Shown here piece by piece: positions 1 to 6,271 of a DNA stretch of 8,471 bases. The stretch lies in NCBI GenBank assembly GCA_964472505.1, contig CAYYQW010000116.1, forward strand, positions 1-8,471, read 5' to 3'. The notes under the pieces were generated by a model, which saw only the letters and a program-made list of their open reading frames with translations, was not told where the DNA came from and did no database searches. Position numbers and translations under genes: made by a program. Numbering within the stretch: the first letter of the stretch is position 1; each line of letters starts with the position of its first letter. This DNA is from JAYEIA01 sp964472505 (lineage in GTDB: Bacteria > Bacteroidota > Bacteroidia > Bacteroidales > JAADGE01).

Positions 1-105
1 ACAGAAAGAAGCTAATCCCCGGAAAATAACCGGCAGTTTACAAAGCCAAAATACGGCAACATTTTTCAAAACGGAAGAAGTGAAACAAAAATTTCTTAAA
101 TTTGC
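1..105 (+). repeat. 105-bp direct repeat, copy 1 (left of the receptor gene)
   Basis: This segment recurs in the same orientation at 3066-3170 with a constant offset of 3065. By eye only three positions differ, all within 56-60 (GCAAC here, CCGGC in the other copy). Similarity stops abruptly after the shared TTAAATTTGC at 96-105. The left boundary is unknown because the repeat starts at the window edge. The repeat end contains TAAATTTG (97-104), which fits the Bacteroidota -7 pattern TAnnTTTG, but I see no TTG box at the right distance upstream. A frame running from 2 to a TGA at 155-157 is open and reads in the same frame as the small reading frame of copy 2. I see no transposase and no terminal inverted repeats, so its class is unknown. 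Confidence 0.9.
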
Positions 106-219
106 AAACGCGCACAAGCCGAATGCAGCTTCGCCGATCAAGGGATTAATAAGGTGAAACTATTTAAATCGGATCGAAAAAATAAACGTCTTATAAGCAA
201 AACTCCGAACAAACTAATT

Positions 220-227
220 TATATTTG
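220..227 (+). promoter_or_regulatory. Probable -7 promoter box of the SusC-like receptor
   Basis: TATATTTG followed by CAT matches the Bacteroidota -7 consensus TAnnTTTG. It lies 56 bp before the receptor start codon, a plausible leader length. The same 12-mer TTATATTTGCAT occurs in front of the gene at 3330. No clear TTG -33 box is present 18-22 bp upstream, so the promoter may be weak or need an activator. Rest of the 106-283 stretch: no further gene or structure that I can support. Confidence 0.5.
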
Positions 228-283
228 CATACTATTCTAAATCTTATAATTAGAAATCCATAGATCGTTTAAACAGAAAAGAT

Positions 284-2920
284 ATGTTTATAATTTTAAA
301 AAATATTCTCCCCAAATATGTCATTTTAGTTTTTTGTTCTTGCTTGTTTATTCCCGTTGCACTTGGGCAAATTGAAACAGACAGTTTGAAAAATAATAAA
401 TATATAATTCCGGACTCTTTAAAAAACAAAGCAAATACTGATACAATTAACTATAAGTCTAAAGATGAAGAGTTGTTTAATAAAGGATTTATAGTCTCTT
501 TTCCGGAATTAATTTCCGGGAAATTTGCCGGATTATTGATTTCATCCGAAGACGGCACACCCGGTGGAGATTTCATTATCAGAAACCATGGACGAAGTTC
601 TTTTATTCAGAGCAACTCGCCGCTGATAATTCTTGATGGGATACCACTTTACGATGCCCCTGTAGTAATAAATCCTGCCGATGTTGAAAGTATTTCAGTT
701 TTAAATGATGCCGTTACATCCGGTATTTATTGCGATAATACAACAACAGGGGCAATTTCAATAAAAACAAAAAGTGGAAAGGAAAAGTTGAGTATTGATT
801 ACATAGGGAATTTTTCAATTTCAGATTTACCCCAAAAGATTGAGGTTTATTCAGCTGCTGATTACAGAAGCCTAATATATGACAGATACGGGCTAAATTC
901 GGAAGCGGCGTCATTATTGGGAAATGCACAAACTGATTGGCAAGATAAAATTTTTCAGATAGGTTTCGGACAAGACCATTATTTGAGTTTATCGGGAACA
1001 TTGAAGAAAATAAAAATTCCCTTTTTTATTTCTGTAGGAAAAACAATTCAGGAAGGAATCATAAAAACTTCAAAATTTGACCGAACAACAGCTAACATTA
1101 AATTACAAAAGGATTTATTTAACGATCATTTGAAAATAAATTTCAAAATAAATAAAAACATAAATGAAAATGCCATCGGAAATGAATATGTATTCGGAAA
1201 TGCAGTACAATTTGATCCGACACAAGCTGTTTATAATGAAACTAATGATGATTATTTCTCTTGGCAATATCAATATCCCAACGGAATAAGAAATCCGATG
1301 GCTTTATTAAATCGAATTAATGAAACTGAGAATATTGATAACAATTTCAAAACAATTAATATTGATTATAAATTTCATTTCCTTCCTAATTTAAAGTATG
1401 TGTTGCAGTACGCCAATCATGAATACAGTAATGAAAACATTACAATAACAGATCCTGACGCAACTTGGGTTGATGAGTATACAACTTTAGAACAAACTCT
1501 AAAAAATACATCACAAAACACATACATCAATGCCTATCTTAAATACGCAAAAGAACTAAAGAGAATTAATAGCAAAAGTAGTTTGAAATGCGGCGGTTTA
1601 TATCACAACAGGAAATATTATCACGAAACGCATACCGTAACCGAACGCTTTGAAGATCCTAAATTTCTTTATTTTGTTAATTTTAACCTTAGTCTGAAAG
1701 ATAAATATTCATTACTATTCAATCTAAGACGTGAAAATGTAGTGTTATTTGAAACTAAAAAAAATAATTTTCCGGGTATCATGCTTAGTTGGAATATTAA
1801 TAAGGAAAATTTTATTAATATGGATATAATAAATGACTTGCAGCTGAAACTTGCTTATGAAATTACAGGAACCTTTCCTTCAAAGAACTCAGAATACGGG
1901 ACAGTTGTATATGCAGATAGATTGTATCTCTTCCCAAAATACTCTAACTCTTATGGTATAACTTATCAAAAAATTAAAAATCTTAATATCATAGTAAACT
2001 ATGGATTTTTAAATAACCGGTTTTCAGGCTATGTGAAAATGTATCAAAAAATTGGTGAAAATATAGTATATATGCTATCTGACATTACTTTGCCGGCCAA
2101 TATATGGCATAATTTGGGTGAAATAAAAACTATGGGAATTGAATCTGCAATAGATGCAAAACTATTCCGGACAGAGAATTTTCAGTGGACTGCAACCGCT
2201 AATTTTTCATACAGCCAAAACCGAGTAACTCAATTTTACGATAAGCCGGAAAGAAGTCTCGGAAACAGTGCAGATATTCTCGGATATTCGGCAAATCCTA
2301 TAACGGCAGACGGTTTCACTAAATATGTACAAATATTTAGTAACGGTTACCCCATGAATTCTTTTTTTCTGTACCGGCAACTTTATGACTCAAACGGAGA
2401 CCCTATAGAAGGGGGCTATATTGACAGATCTCAAAACGGAGAAATAGAAGAGAATGACCGATTTCAGGATGAAAAATCTGATCCGGATTTTGTCATTGGG
2501 TTGACTTCTTTCATGAACTATAGGAATTTTTTTTTCTCATTTTCAGGGAGATTAAGTGTAGGAAACTATGTTTATGATAATCTAAATTCTTCCTTAAGCA
2601 ATAGTTCGCTTTATAATACAAGCGGTTATACCGGTAATATTACAAATTACCGAAATGAGTATAAGTTTGATTCACCTCAATACTTTTCAGATTATTATCT
2701 TAGAAATGCATCGTATTTTAAAATGGATTATATCAGCATAGGCTATGAGTTTGACGATATTTTAAAAAATATACTGAGTTTGAGAATTTCTGCTACGATT
2801 CAAAATGCTTTTACACTTACCAAATACAAAGGATTAGATCCTGAAATTTATAACGGAGTTGATTATTTCCAATATCCGCGGGCAAAAATTTTTTCTGTTA
2901 AAGGTGAAATAGGATTTTAG
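284..2920 (+). CDS. SusC/RagA-like TonB-dependent outer-membrane receptor, compact and without visible SusD
   Basis: An 878-residue outer-membrane receptor expected to import a bulky ligand, such as an oligosaccharide or peptide, using TonB energy. Seen: a signal peptide (about residues 1-28, ending ALG before Gln29). A plug domain spans about 64-167, including SGKFAGLL (78-85), GTPGG (91-95), the LILDGIPL-like strand near 115-122 and NPADVESISVLND (130-142). A long beta-rich barrel follows. The C-terminus is SusC-like, with QNAFTLTKYKGLDPE, then YP and a terminal Phe. The carboxypeptidase-D-like N-terminal domain common in SusC proteins is absent; residues 29-63 are a short linker with two DSLKN copies, and no clear TonB box is visible. 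This explains the length below the usual 950-1100. SusC genes are normally followed by a lipoprotein susD; here a terminator-like hairpin, a repeat and an unrelated gene follow. The gene is AT-rich compared with its neighbours. Start: ATG after an A-rich stretch, giving a complete signal peptide. Ligand unknown. Family call is confident; orphan status is limited by the window's left edge. Confidence 0.9.
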   Translation: MFIILKNILPKYVILVFCSCLFIPVALGQIETDSLKNNKYIIPDSLKNKANTDTINYKSKDEELFNKGFIVSFPELISGKFAGLLISSEDGTPGGDFIIRNHGRSSFIQSNSPLIILDGIPLYDAPVVINPADVESISVLNDAVTSGIYCDNTTTGAISIKTKSGKEKLSIDYIGNFSISDLPQKIEVYSAADYRSLIYDRYGLNSEAASLLGNAQTDWQDKIFQIGFGQDHYLSLSGTLKKIKIPFFISVGKTIQEGIIKTSKFDRTTANIKLQKDLFNDHLKINFKINKNINENAIGNEYVFGNAVQFDPTQAVYNETNDDYFSWQYQYPNGIRNPMALLNRINETENIDNNFKTINIDYKFHFLPNLKYVLQYANHEYSNENITITDPDATWVDEYTTLEQTLKNTSQNTYINAYLKYAKELKRINSKSSLKCGGLYHNRKYYHETHTVTERFEDPKFLYFVNFNLSLKDKYSLLFNLRRENVVLFETKKNNFPGIMLSWNINKENFINMDIINDLQLKLAYEITGTFPSKNSEYGTVVYADRLYLFPKYSNSYGITYQKIKNLNIIVNYGFLNNRFSGYVKMYQKIGENIVYMLSDITLPANIWHNLGEIKTMGIESAIDAKLFRTENFQWTATANFSYSQNRVTQFYDKPERSLGNSADILGYSANPITADGFTKYVQIFSNGYPMNSFFLYRQLYDSNGDPIEGGYIDRSQNGEIEENDRFQDEKSDPDFVIGLTSFMNYRNFFFSFSGRLSVGNYVYDNLNSSLSNSSLYNTSGYTGNITNYRNEYKFDSPQYFSDYYLRNASYFKMDYISIGYEFDDILKNILSLRISATIQNAFTLTKYKGLDPEIYNGVDYFQYPRAKIFSVKGEIGF

Positions 2921-2962
2921 CTAATATCTTCGCCGACCTTATAATGTTTAGAAAATTCGAGC

Positions 2963-2989
2963 ATAAACACTTTATAATAAAGGGTTTAT
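2963..2989 (+). terminator. Hairpin after the receptor gene, probable terminator
   Basis: The arms 2963-2973 (ATAAACACTTT) and 2979-2989 (AAAGGGTTTAT) pair over 11 positions with a single A/G mismatch around a 5-nt loop. The hairpin begins 42 bp after the stop codon, and CTTGTTT follows it. The stem is AT-rich and the T-tract is broken, so it would be a modest intrinsic terminator, but the position fits and supports the receptor being transcribed alone. Confidence 0.5.
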
Positions 2990-3025
2990 CTTGTTTCGCA
3001 GTAGCTCCAAAATATTCATGGAAGG

Positions 3026-3041
3026 TCAAAACATGTTTTGA
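3026..3041. promoter_or_regulatory. Perfect 16-bp palindrome, possible operator
   Basis: TCAAAACATGTTTTGA is its own reverse complement over all 16 bases; the symmetry breaks at the next base on each side. It lies between the receptor's terminator hairpin and the second 105-bp repeat, 19 bp before an ATG at 3061. Perfect dyads of this size with no loop suit a homodimeric DNA-binding protein better than an RNA hairpin. No regulator gene lies in the window, and the site is about 200 bp upstream of the -7 box at 3250, far for classical repression. Binding is inference only. Confidence 0.3.
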
Positions 3042-3060
3042 AACAGAAGGCATTTAACTA

Positions 3061-3243
3061 ATGCGACAGAAAGAAGCTAATCCCCGGAAAATAACCGGCA
3101 GTTTACAAAGCCAAAATACGCCGGCATTTTTCAAAACGGAAGAAGTGAAACAAAAATTTCTTAAATTTGCCAAAAAAATACTTTTACCAAACGGCAGCAA
3201 AATGGCTATCCTCAATCGAAATCCATTGCACGGTGCAGATTAG
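3061..3243 (+). CDS. Doubtful 60-residue reading frame covering repeat copy 2
   Basis: This frame starts at an ATG 5 bp before repeat copy 2 and runs past its end. The peptide is basic and hydrophilic, starting MRQKEANPRK, with FFKTEEVKQKFLKFA in its middle; no signal peptide, membrane segment or known motif is visible and I do not recognise it. Copy 1 of the repeat keeps the same frame open to 157, but the two frames encode different C-termini after about residue 36, and all base differences within the repeat change residues. The -33 element of the next promoter lies inside its 3' end. It may be a gene fragment carried by the repeat or an accidental frame; I lean towards non-coding. Confidence 0.2.
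   Translation: MRQKEANPRKITGSLQSQNTPAFFKTEEVKQKFLKFAKKILLPNGSKMAILNRNPLHGAD
3066..3170 (+). repeat. 105-bp direct repeat, copy 2 (right of the receptor gene)
   Basis: Partner of 1-105, in the same orientation, with 102 of 105 positions identical by eye. It begins 145 bp after the receptor stop codon. The two copies bracket the receptor gene, so recombination between them would remove or duplicate a 3065-bp unit holding the receptor and its own signals. The unique sequence after each copy differs completely (AAACGCGCAC after copy 1, CAAAAAAATA after copy 2). Confidence 0.9.
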
Positions 3244-3257
3244 CCTTATTATATTTG
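3226..3257 (+). promoter_or_regulatory. Bacteroidota-type promoter for the gene at 3330
   Basis: TTG at 3226-3228 is followed after 21 bp by TATATTTG at 3250-3257, a good fit to the -33 TTG / -7 TAnnTTTG layout known for Bacteroidota. The predicted transcript would start near 3264, leaving a leader of roughly 65 nt before ATG 3330. The 2921-3225 stretch upstream holds only the hairpin, the palindrome, the repeat copy and the doubtful small frame. Confidence 0.6.
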
Positions 3258-3329
3258 CATTGGCATTAGGGCATCGCTTAAACGAAAATAACCGATTTAG
3301 CTGTGTTTGTTATAAAAAAAATACGTAGC

Positions 3330-4397
3330 ATGAAATATTATATTTTGATATGGTTTACGGCATTTAGACTGATAAGCTTCGGACAAGAATATACAATAAA
3401 CTTGGAAAAAGACCGAGCGCCGATTTATTTCCCGGGCTTTTATATATATGATGTACTTGATGATCGGAATGCATCGGATACCATTGGCTCATTTTTCGAC
3501 AGAAAACAAGATAAAAAAGCTACGGTTATATTGAACGGAGGTACGAAAAAGTCAATTTACAATTATCTGAATAAGACACTGGTGCAGGATTCTGCCGGAA
3601 GTCCGGTCGTAATTAGGGTAAAGCAATTTGAGCTTTCAGAAGACAGAACAAAACTTGCATCATTGACTATGGTAAAAACGGAATTTGAATACTATCTGGT
3701 ACAGGGTGAGCAGCTTCAAAAGATATACTCAAAAAAAGATACAATAACCGATGCCGGTTTCAATACGTTAAAAAGTTATGAGCGTGTTATTAAGCTGGCA
3801 CTGCGGTCTAATGCTTATGACTTTATTGAAGAAATGATAAAAAACAGGGCTCGTTTGGCGAAAAATAAGAAAGAGAAATCAGTTGAATATGAAACCCTTG
3901 TTTCGAAAGAAAGTGCTGCAGATAATTATTCAATATATAATTTATTTGGATTATCCGGAAATTTTGGTGTAAATGCTAAAGGGCTAAAAGCGAGCTATCG
4001 TGTTGTCAGGGAGTATCCGGACAATCGTTGGCTTGCTCCTTTTGTCGTATCTGCTGAACGGTTTATAATTAATCCCGACTTATTATTAAGAGCCGGCTAC
4101 TCACAATTGTATATGCATTATTTGATGCCGGGTATCTCGCCGATGAAGCGGATTATAAATAATGTATATTTTGACCTGCATGCAAACTCAATCTTAGGCA
4201 GCGAAAAGCTTGTAAAACCCTCCGGCTACGAAAGTTTTAATTTTTTGATTGGGTTTGCTTTCTCGGAAGGTATTCTGATTATACCTGAGCATGACGGCGG
4301 AATTATCTTTGGCTTTAGCCTGTATCAAAAATTTCTGTCTTCACGGGTTTACGATTCTGATTTCGGACTGCAATTTTCAATGGGCTATAAATTTTAA
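3330..4397 (+). CDS. Exported protein of unknown function, probable C-terminal outer-membrane beta-barrel
   Basis: I do not recognise a family. The 355-residue protein begins with a signal peptide (MKYYILIWFTAFRLISFG, cleavage before Gln19 likely). This is why I choose ATG 3330 over the in-frame GTG at 3303, which would put nine extra residues, several basic, in front. Residues about 20-170 look like a periplasmic alpha/beta domain: a strand PVVIRVKQFELSED (92-105), a second strand with alternating polar residues, then a helix SYERVIKLALRSNAYDFIEEM (149-169). A charged stretch rich in Lys and Glu (about 170-195) follows. Residues about 205-355 show repeated short amphipathic strands with Tyr/Phe, and the protein ends in MGYKF; a terminal aromatic residue is typical of outer-membrane barrels. 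At 150 residues this would suit a small barrel of about eight strands. No lipobox and no SusD features are present, so it is not the missing receptor partner. It has its own promoter and is separated by 187 bp from the ABC-F gene. Localisation is inference. Confidence 0.8.
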   Translation: MKYYILIWFTAFRLISFGQEYTINLEKDRAPIYFPGFYIYDVLDDRNASDTIGSFFDRKQDKKATVILNGGTKKSIYNYLNKTLVQDSAGSPVVIRVKQFELSEDRTKLASLTMVKTEFEYYLVQGEQLQKIYSKKDTITDAGFNTLKSYERVIKLALRSNAYDFIEEMIKNRARLAKNKKEKSVEYETLVSKESAADNYSIYNLFGLSGNFGVNAKGLKASYRVVREYPDNRWLAPFVVSAERFIINPDLLLRAGYSQLYMHYLMPGISPMKRIINNVYFDLHANSILGSEKLVKPSGYESFNFLIGFAFSEGILIIPEHDGGIIFGFSLYQKFLSSRVYDSDFGLQFSMGYKF

Positions 4398-4479
4398 ACT
4401 GCCATGAAATCAGACCTCGCTCACAAGCGTTTGTACCGCCTGATTATCCGGGTTTTGCCCTGTGTGAAATTCTGCAAAA

Positions 4480-4498
4480 CGGTTTTTCTTGCAAACCG
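4480..4498 (+). terminator. Weak hairpin after the beta-barrel gene, possible terminator
   Basis: CGGTTT (4480-4485) can pair with AAACCG (4493-4498) across a 7-nt loop, and AATATTTT follows closely. A 6-bp stem with an interrupted T-run is marginal. It lies 83 bp after the stop codon and before the next promoter, where a terminator would be expected. Confidence 0.3.
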
Positions 4499-4531
4499 AA
4501 TATTTTGAAAAATACAGATTCGTATAGCGAC

Positions 4532-4564
4532 TTGTTTGCCGGGAAGGAAAAAGAACTACCTTTG
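4532..4564 (+). promoter_or_regulatory. Promoter of the ABC-F gene
   Basis: TACCTTTG at 4557-4564 fits the Bacteroidota -7 box. Two overlapping -33 candidates precede it: TTG at 4532-4534 (22-bp gap) and TTTG at 4535-4538 (18-bp gap). The predicted start near 4571 leaves a leader of about 14 nt before ATG 4585, so the gene is likely transcribed independently. Confidence 0.6.
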
Positions 4565-4584
4565 CCGATTCAAAAAATAAGCAG

Positions 4585-6204
4585 ATGATAACAGTTACAG
4601 ATTTAAGTATTCAATTCGGCAAGCAAATTCTTTTTCAGGATGTGAACTTGAAATTTACGCCGGGCAATTGCTACGGCATAATTGGTGCCAACGGTGCAGG
4701 AAAATCTACATTTCTAAAAATAATATCCGGTGAAGAAGATGCCACAAAAGGCACGGTCTCATTAGGGAAAGACGAGCGGCTCTCGGTGCTGAATCAAAAC
4801 CATTTTGAATTTGATGAATGTACGGTTTTGGATACGGTACTCATGGGATATGAACAATTGTGGGAAATCGGGAAAGAAAAGGATGCCTTGTATGCCAAAC
4901 CGGATTTTTCTGAAGAAGACGGTATAAAAGCTGCCGAGCTGGAAGCTCAATTTGCCGATATGGACGGCTGGAATGCCGAAAATGAAGCAGCCACACTGCT
5001 TAGCGGAATGAAAATTACGGAAGATTTGCACGGAAAACTCATGAAAGAGCTGGACGGAAAAGAAAAAGTACGCGTGTTACTGGCTCAGGCTCTTTTCGGA
5101 AAACCGGATAACCTATTATTGGATGAGCCCACTAATGACTTGGATTTAGAAACCATAAATTGGTTGGAAAATTACCTGCACAACTTTGAGAATACCGTAC
5201 TTGTGGTATCTCACGACCGCTATTTTCTTGACTCGGTAAGTACCAATACCGTGGATATTGATTTCGGGAAAATACAAATATTTGCCGGTAATTACAGCTT
5301 TTGGTATGAATCAAGTCGTTTGGCTTTAAGACTGTTGAAAGCTCAAAACAAGAAAGCCGAAGAAAAGAAAAAGGAACTGCAGGATTTTGTGGCGCGTTTT
5401 AAAGCCAATGTGGCTAAAACAAAGCAAACCACCAGCCGCCAAAAAATGATTGAAAAATTGAATATAGAAGATATTCAGCCTTCATCACGTAAATATCCGG
5501 GAATTATTTTCAGGCCGGAGCGTTTGCCCGGCAACAATGTGTTGGAAGTGAAAGGTTTATCAAAAACTGTAGATGGTGAAGTTCTGTTTAAAAATGTGGA
5601 CTTTACGGTTGAGAAGGATGATAAAATTGTTTTTATATCGCGCGACTCAAGAGCCATGACAGCTTTTTTTGAAATCATAAACGGACGTGATGAAGCTGAT
5701 TCCGGTACTTACGAATGGGGTCAAACCATAAACAAGGCTTATTTGCCTTTGGATAATTCGGAATTTTTCACCGGAAATGAAAATTTGGCGGATTGGTTAG
5801 CCAATTATTCCAAAGATACTACCGAACTGTATTTGCGAGGATATTTGGGGAAAATGTTATTTTCGGGTGAAGATATATACAAAAAAGTAAATGTGCTTTC
5901 CGGCGGTGAAAAAATGCGCTGCATGATTGCCAAAATGATGTTATCGGAAGCCAATATGCTTATTTTGGATACTCCCACAAATCATCTTGATTTGGAATCC
6001 ATTCAAGCCTTTAATAACACCCTTAAGCAGTTTAAAGGCAATATACTTATGGCATCACACGATCATGAGTTTATTCAATCGGTTTGCAACCGTGTGATAG
6101 AACTTACGCCTAACGGCACCATTGATAAAATTACGGAATATAATCAATATATTACCGATGAAAAAGTTAAGGCGAGAAAGGAAGTATTATACCGTGGCAT
6201 ATAA
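4585..6204 (+). CDS. ABC-F family ATPase (YbiT-like), ribosome-associated translation factor
   Basis: A cytosolic 539-residue protein with two ATPase domains and no membrane segment, the ABC-F layout; E. coli YbiT is of similar size. ABC-F proteins bind the ribosomal E site and influence tRNA in the peptidyl-transferase region. Domain 1: Walker A GANGAGKST (34-42), degenerate signature LDGKE (156-160), Walker B LLLDE (177-181, Glu181) and switch His210. A basic helical linker (about 240-295, the P-site tRNA-interacting region) follows. Domain 2: Walker A position reads SRDSRAMTA (352-360) with Met358 where the lysine belongs, an intact signature LSGGE (438-442), Walker B ending Asp462-Thr463 where Glu is usual, and His492. 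Opposite defects in the halves leave one complete composite ATP site and one degenerate site. The PTNHLDLESI and SHDHEF motifs point to YbiT-like rather than EttA or a typical antibiotic-resistance ABC-F. It has its own promoter and converges on the GH18 gene 67 bp away. Start: first ATG, directly before the first NBD strand. A resistance role cannot be excluded but nothing indicates one. Confidence 0.93.
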   Translation: MITVTDLSIQFGKQILFQDVNLKFTPGNCYGIIGANGAGKSTFLKIISGEEDATKGTVSLGKDERLSVLNQNHFEFDECTVLDTVLMGYEQLWEIGKEKDALYAKPDFSEEDGIKAAELEAQFADMDGWNAENEAATLLSGMKITEDLHGKLMKELDGKEKVRVLLAQALFGKPDNLLLDEPTNDLDLETINWLENYLHNFENTVLVVSHDRYFLDSVSTNTVDIDFGKIQIFAGNYSFWYESSRLALRLLKAQNKKAEEKKKELQDFVARFKANVAKTKQTTSRQKMIEKLNIEDIQPSSRKYPGIIFRPERLPGNNVLEVKGLSKTVDGEVLFKNVDFTVEKDDKIVFISRDSRAMTAFFEIINGRDEADSGTYEWGQTINKAYLPLDNSEFFTGNENLADWLANYSKDTTELYLRGYLGKMLFSGEDIYKKVNVLSGGEKMRCMIAKMMLSEANMLILDTPTNHLDLESIQAFNNTLKQFKGNILMASHDHEFIQSVCNRVIELTPNGTIDKITEYNQYITDEKVKARKEVLYRGI

Positions 6205-6271
6205 TGGTGAAAGCCGGGAAAATCATACCGACGGGTCAGGCTCTTCCGATAAAAGCAAAGTCCGACGGAAA

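Noticed and set aside
97..104. TAAATTTG at the end of the 105-bp repeat (also at 3162-3169) as a mobile promoter carried by the repeat.
   Set aside because: No -33 element is visible 18-22 bp upstream in either copy, and better-placed boxes lie closer to both downstream genes. Kept only as a remark in the repeat entry.
4391..4587. A frame open across the whole gap between the beta-barrel gene and the ABC-F gene, plus a 34-codon ATG frame at 4404-4508.
   Set aside because: The long frame has no ATG start and overlaps a good promoter; the short one encodes nothing I recognise and overlaps the possible terminator. One such open frame in six is not surprising at this length.
6205..6271. Possible bidirectional terminator between the convergent ABC-F and GH18 genes.
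   Set aside because: I found only a direct repeat of CCGACGG (6229-6235, 6262-6268) and a 5-bp inverted match with a 24-nt loop, not enough for a terminator call.
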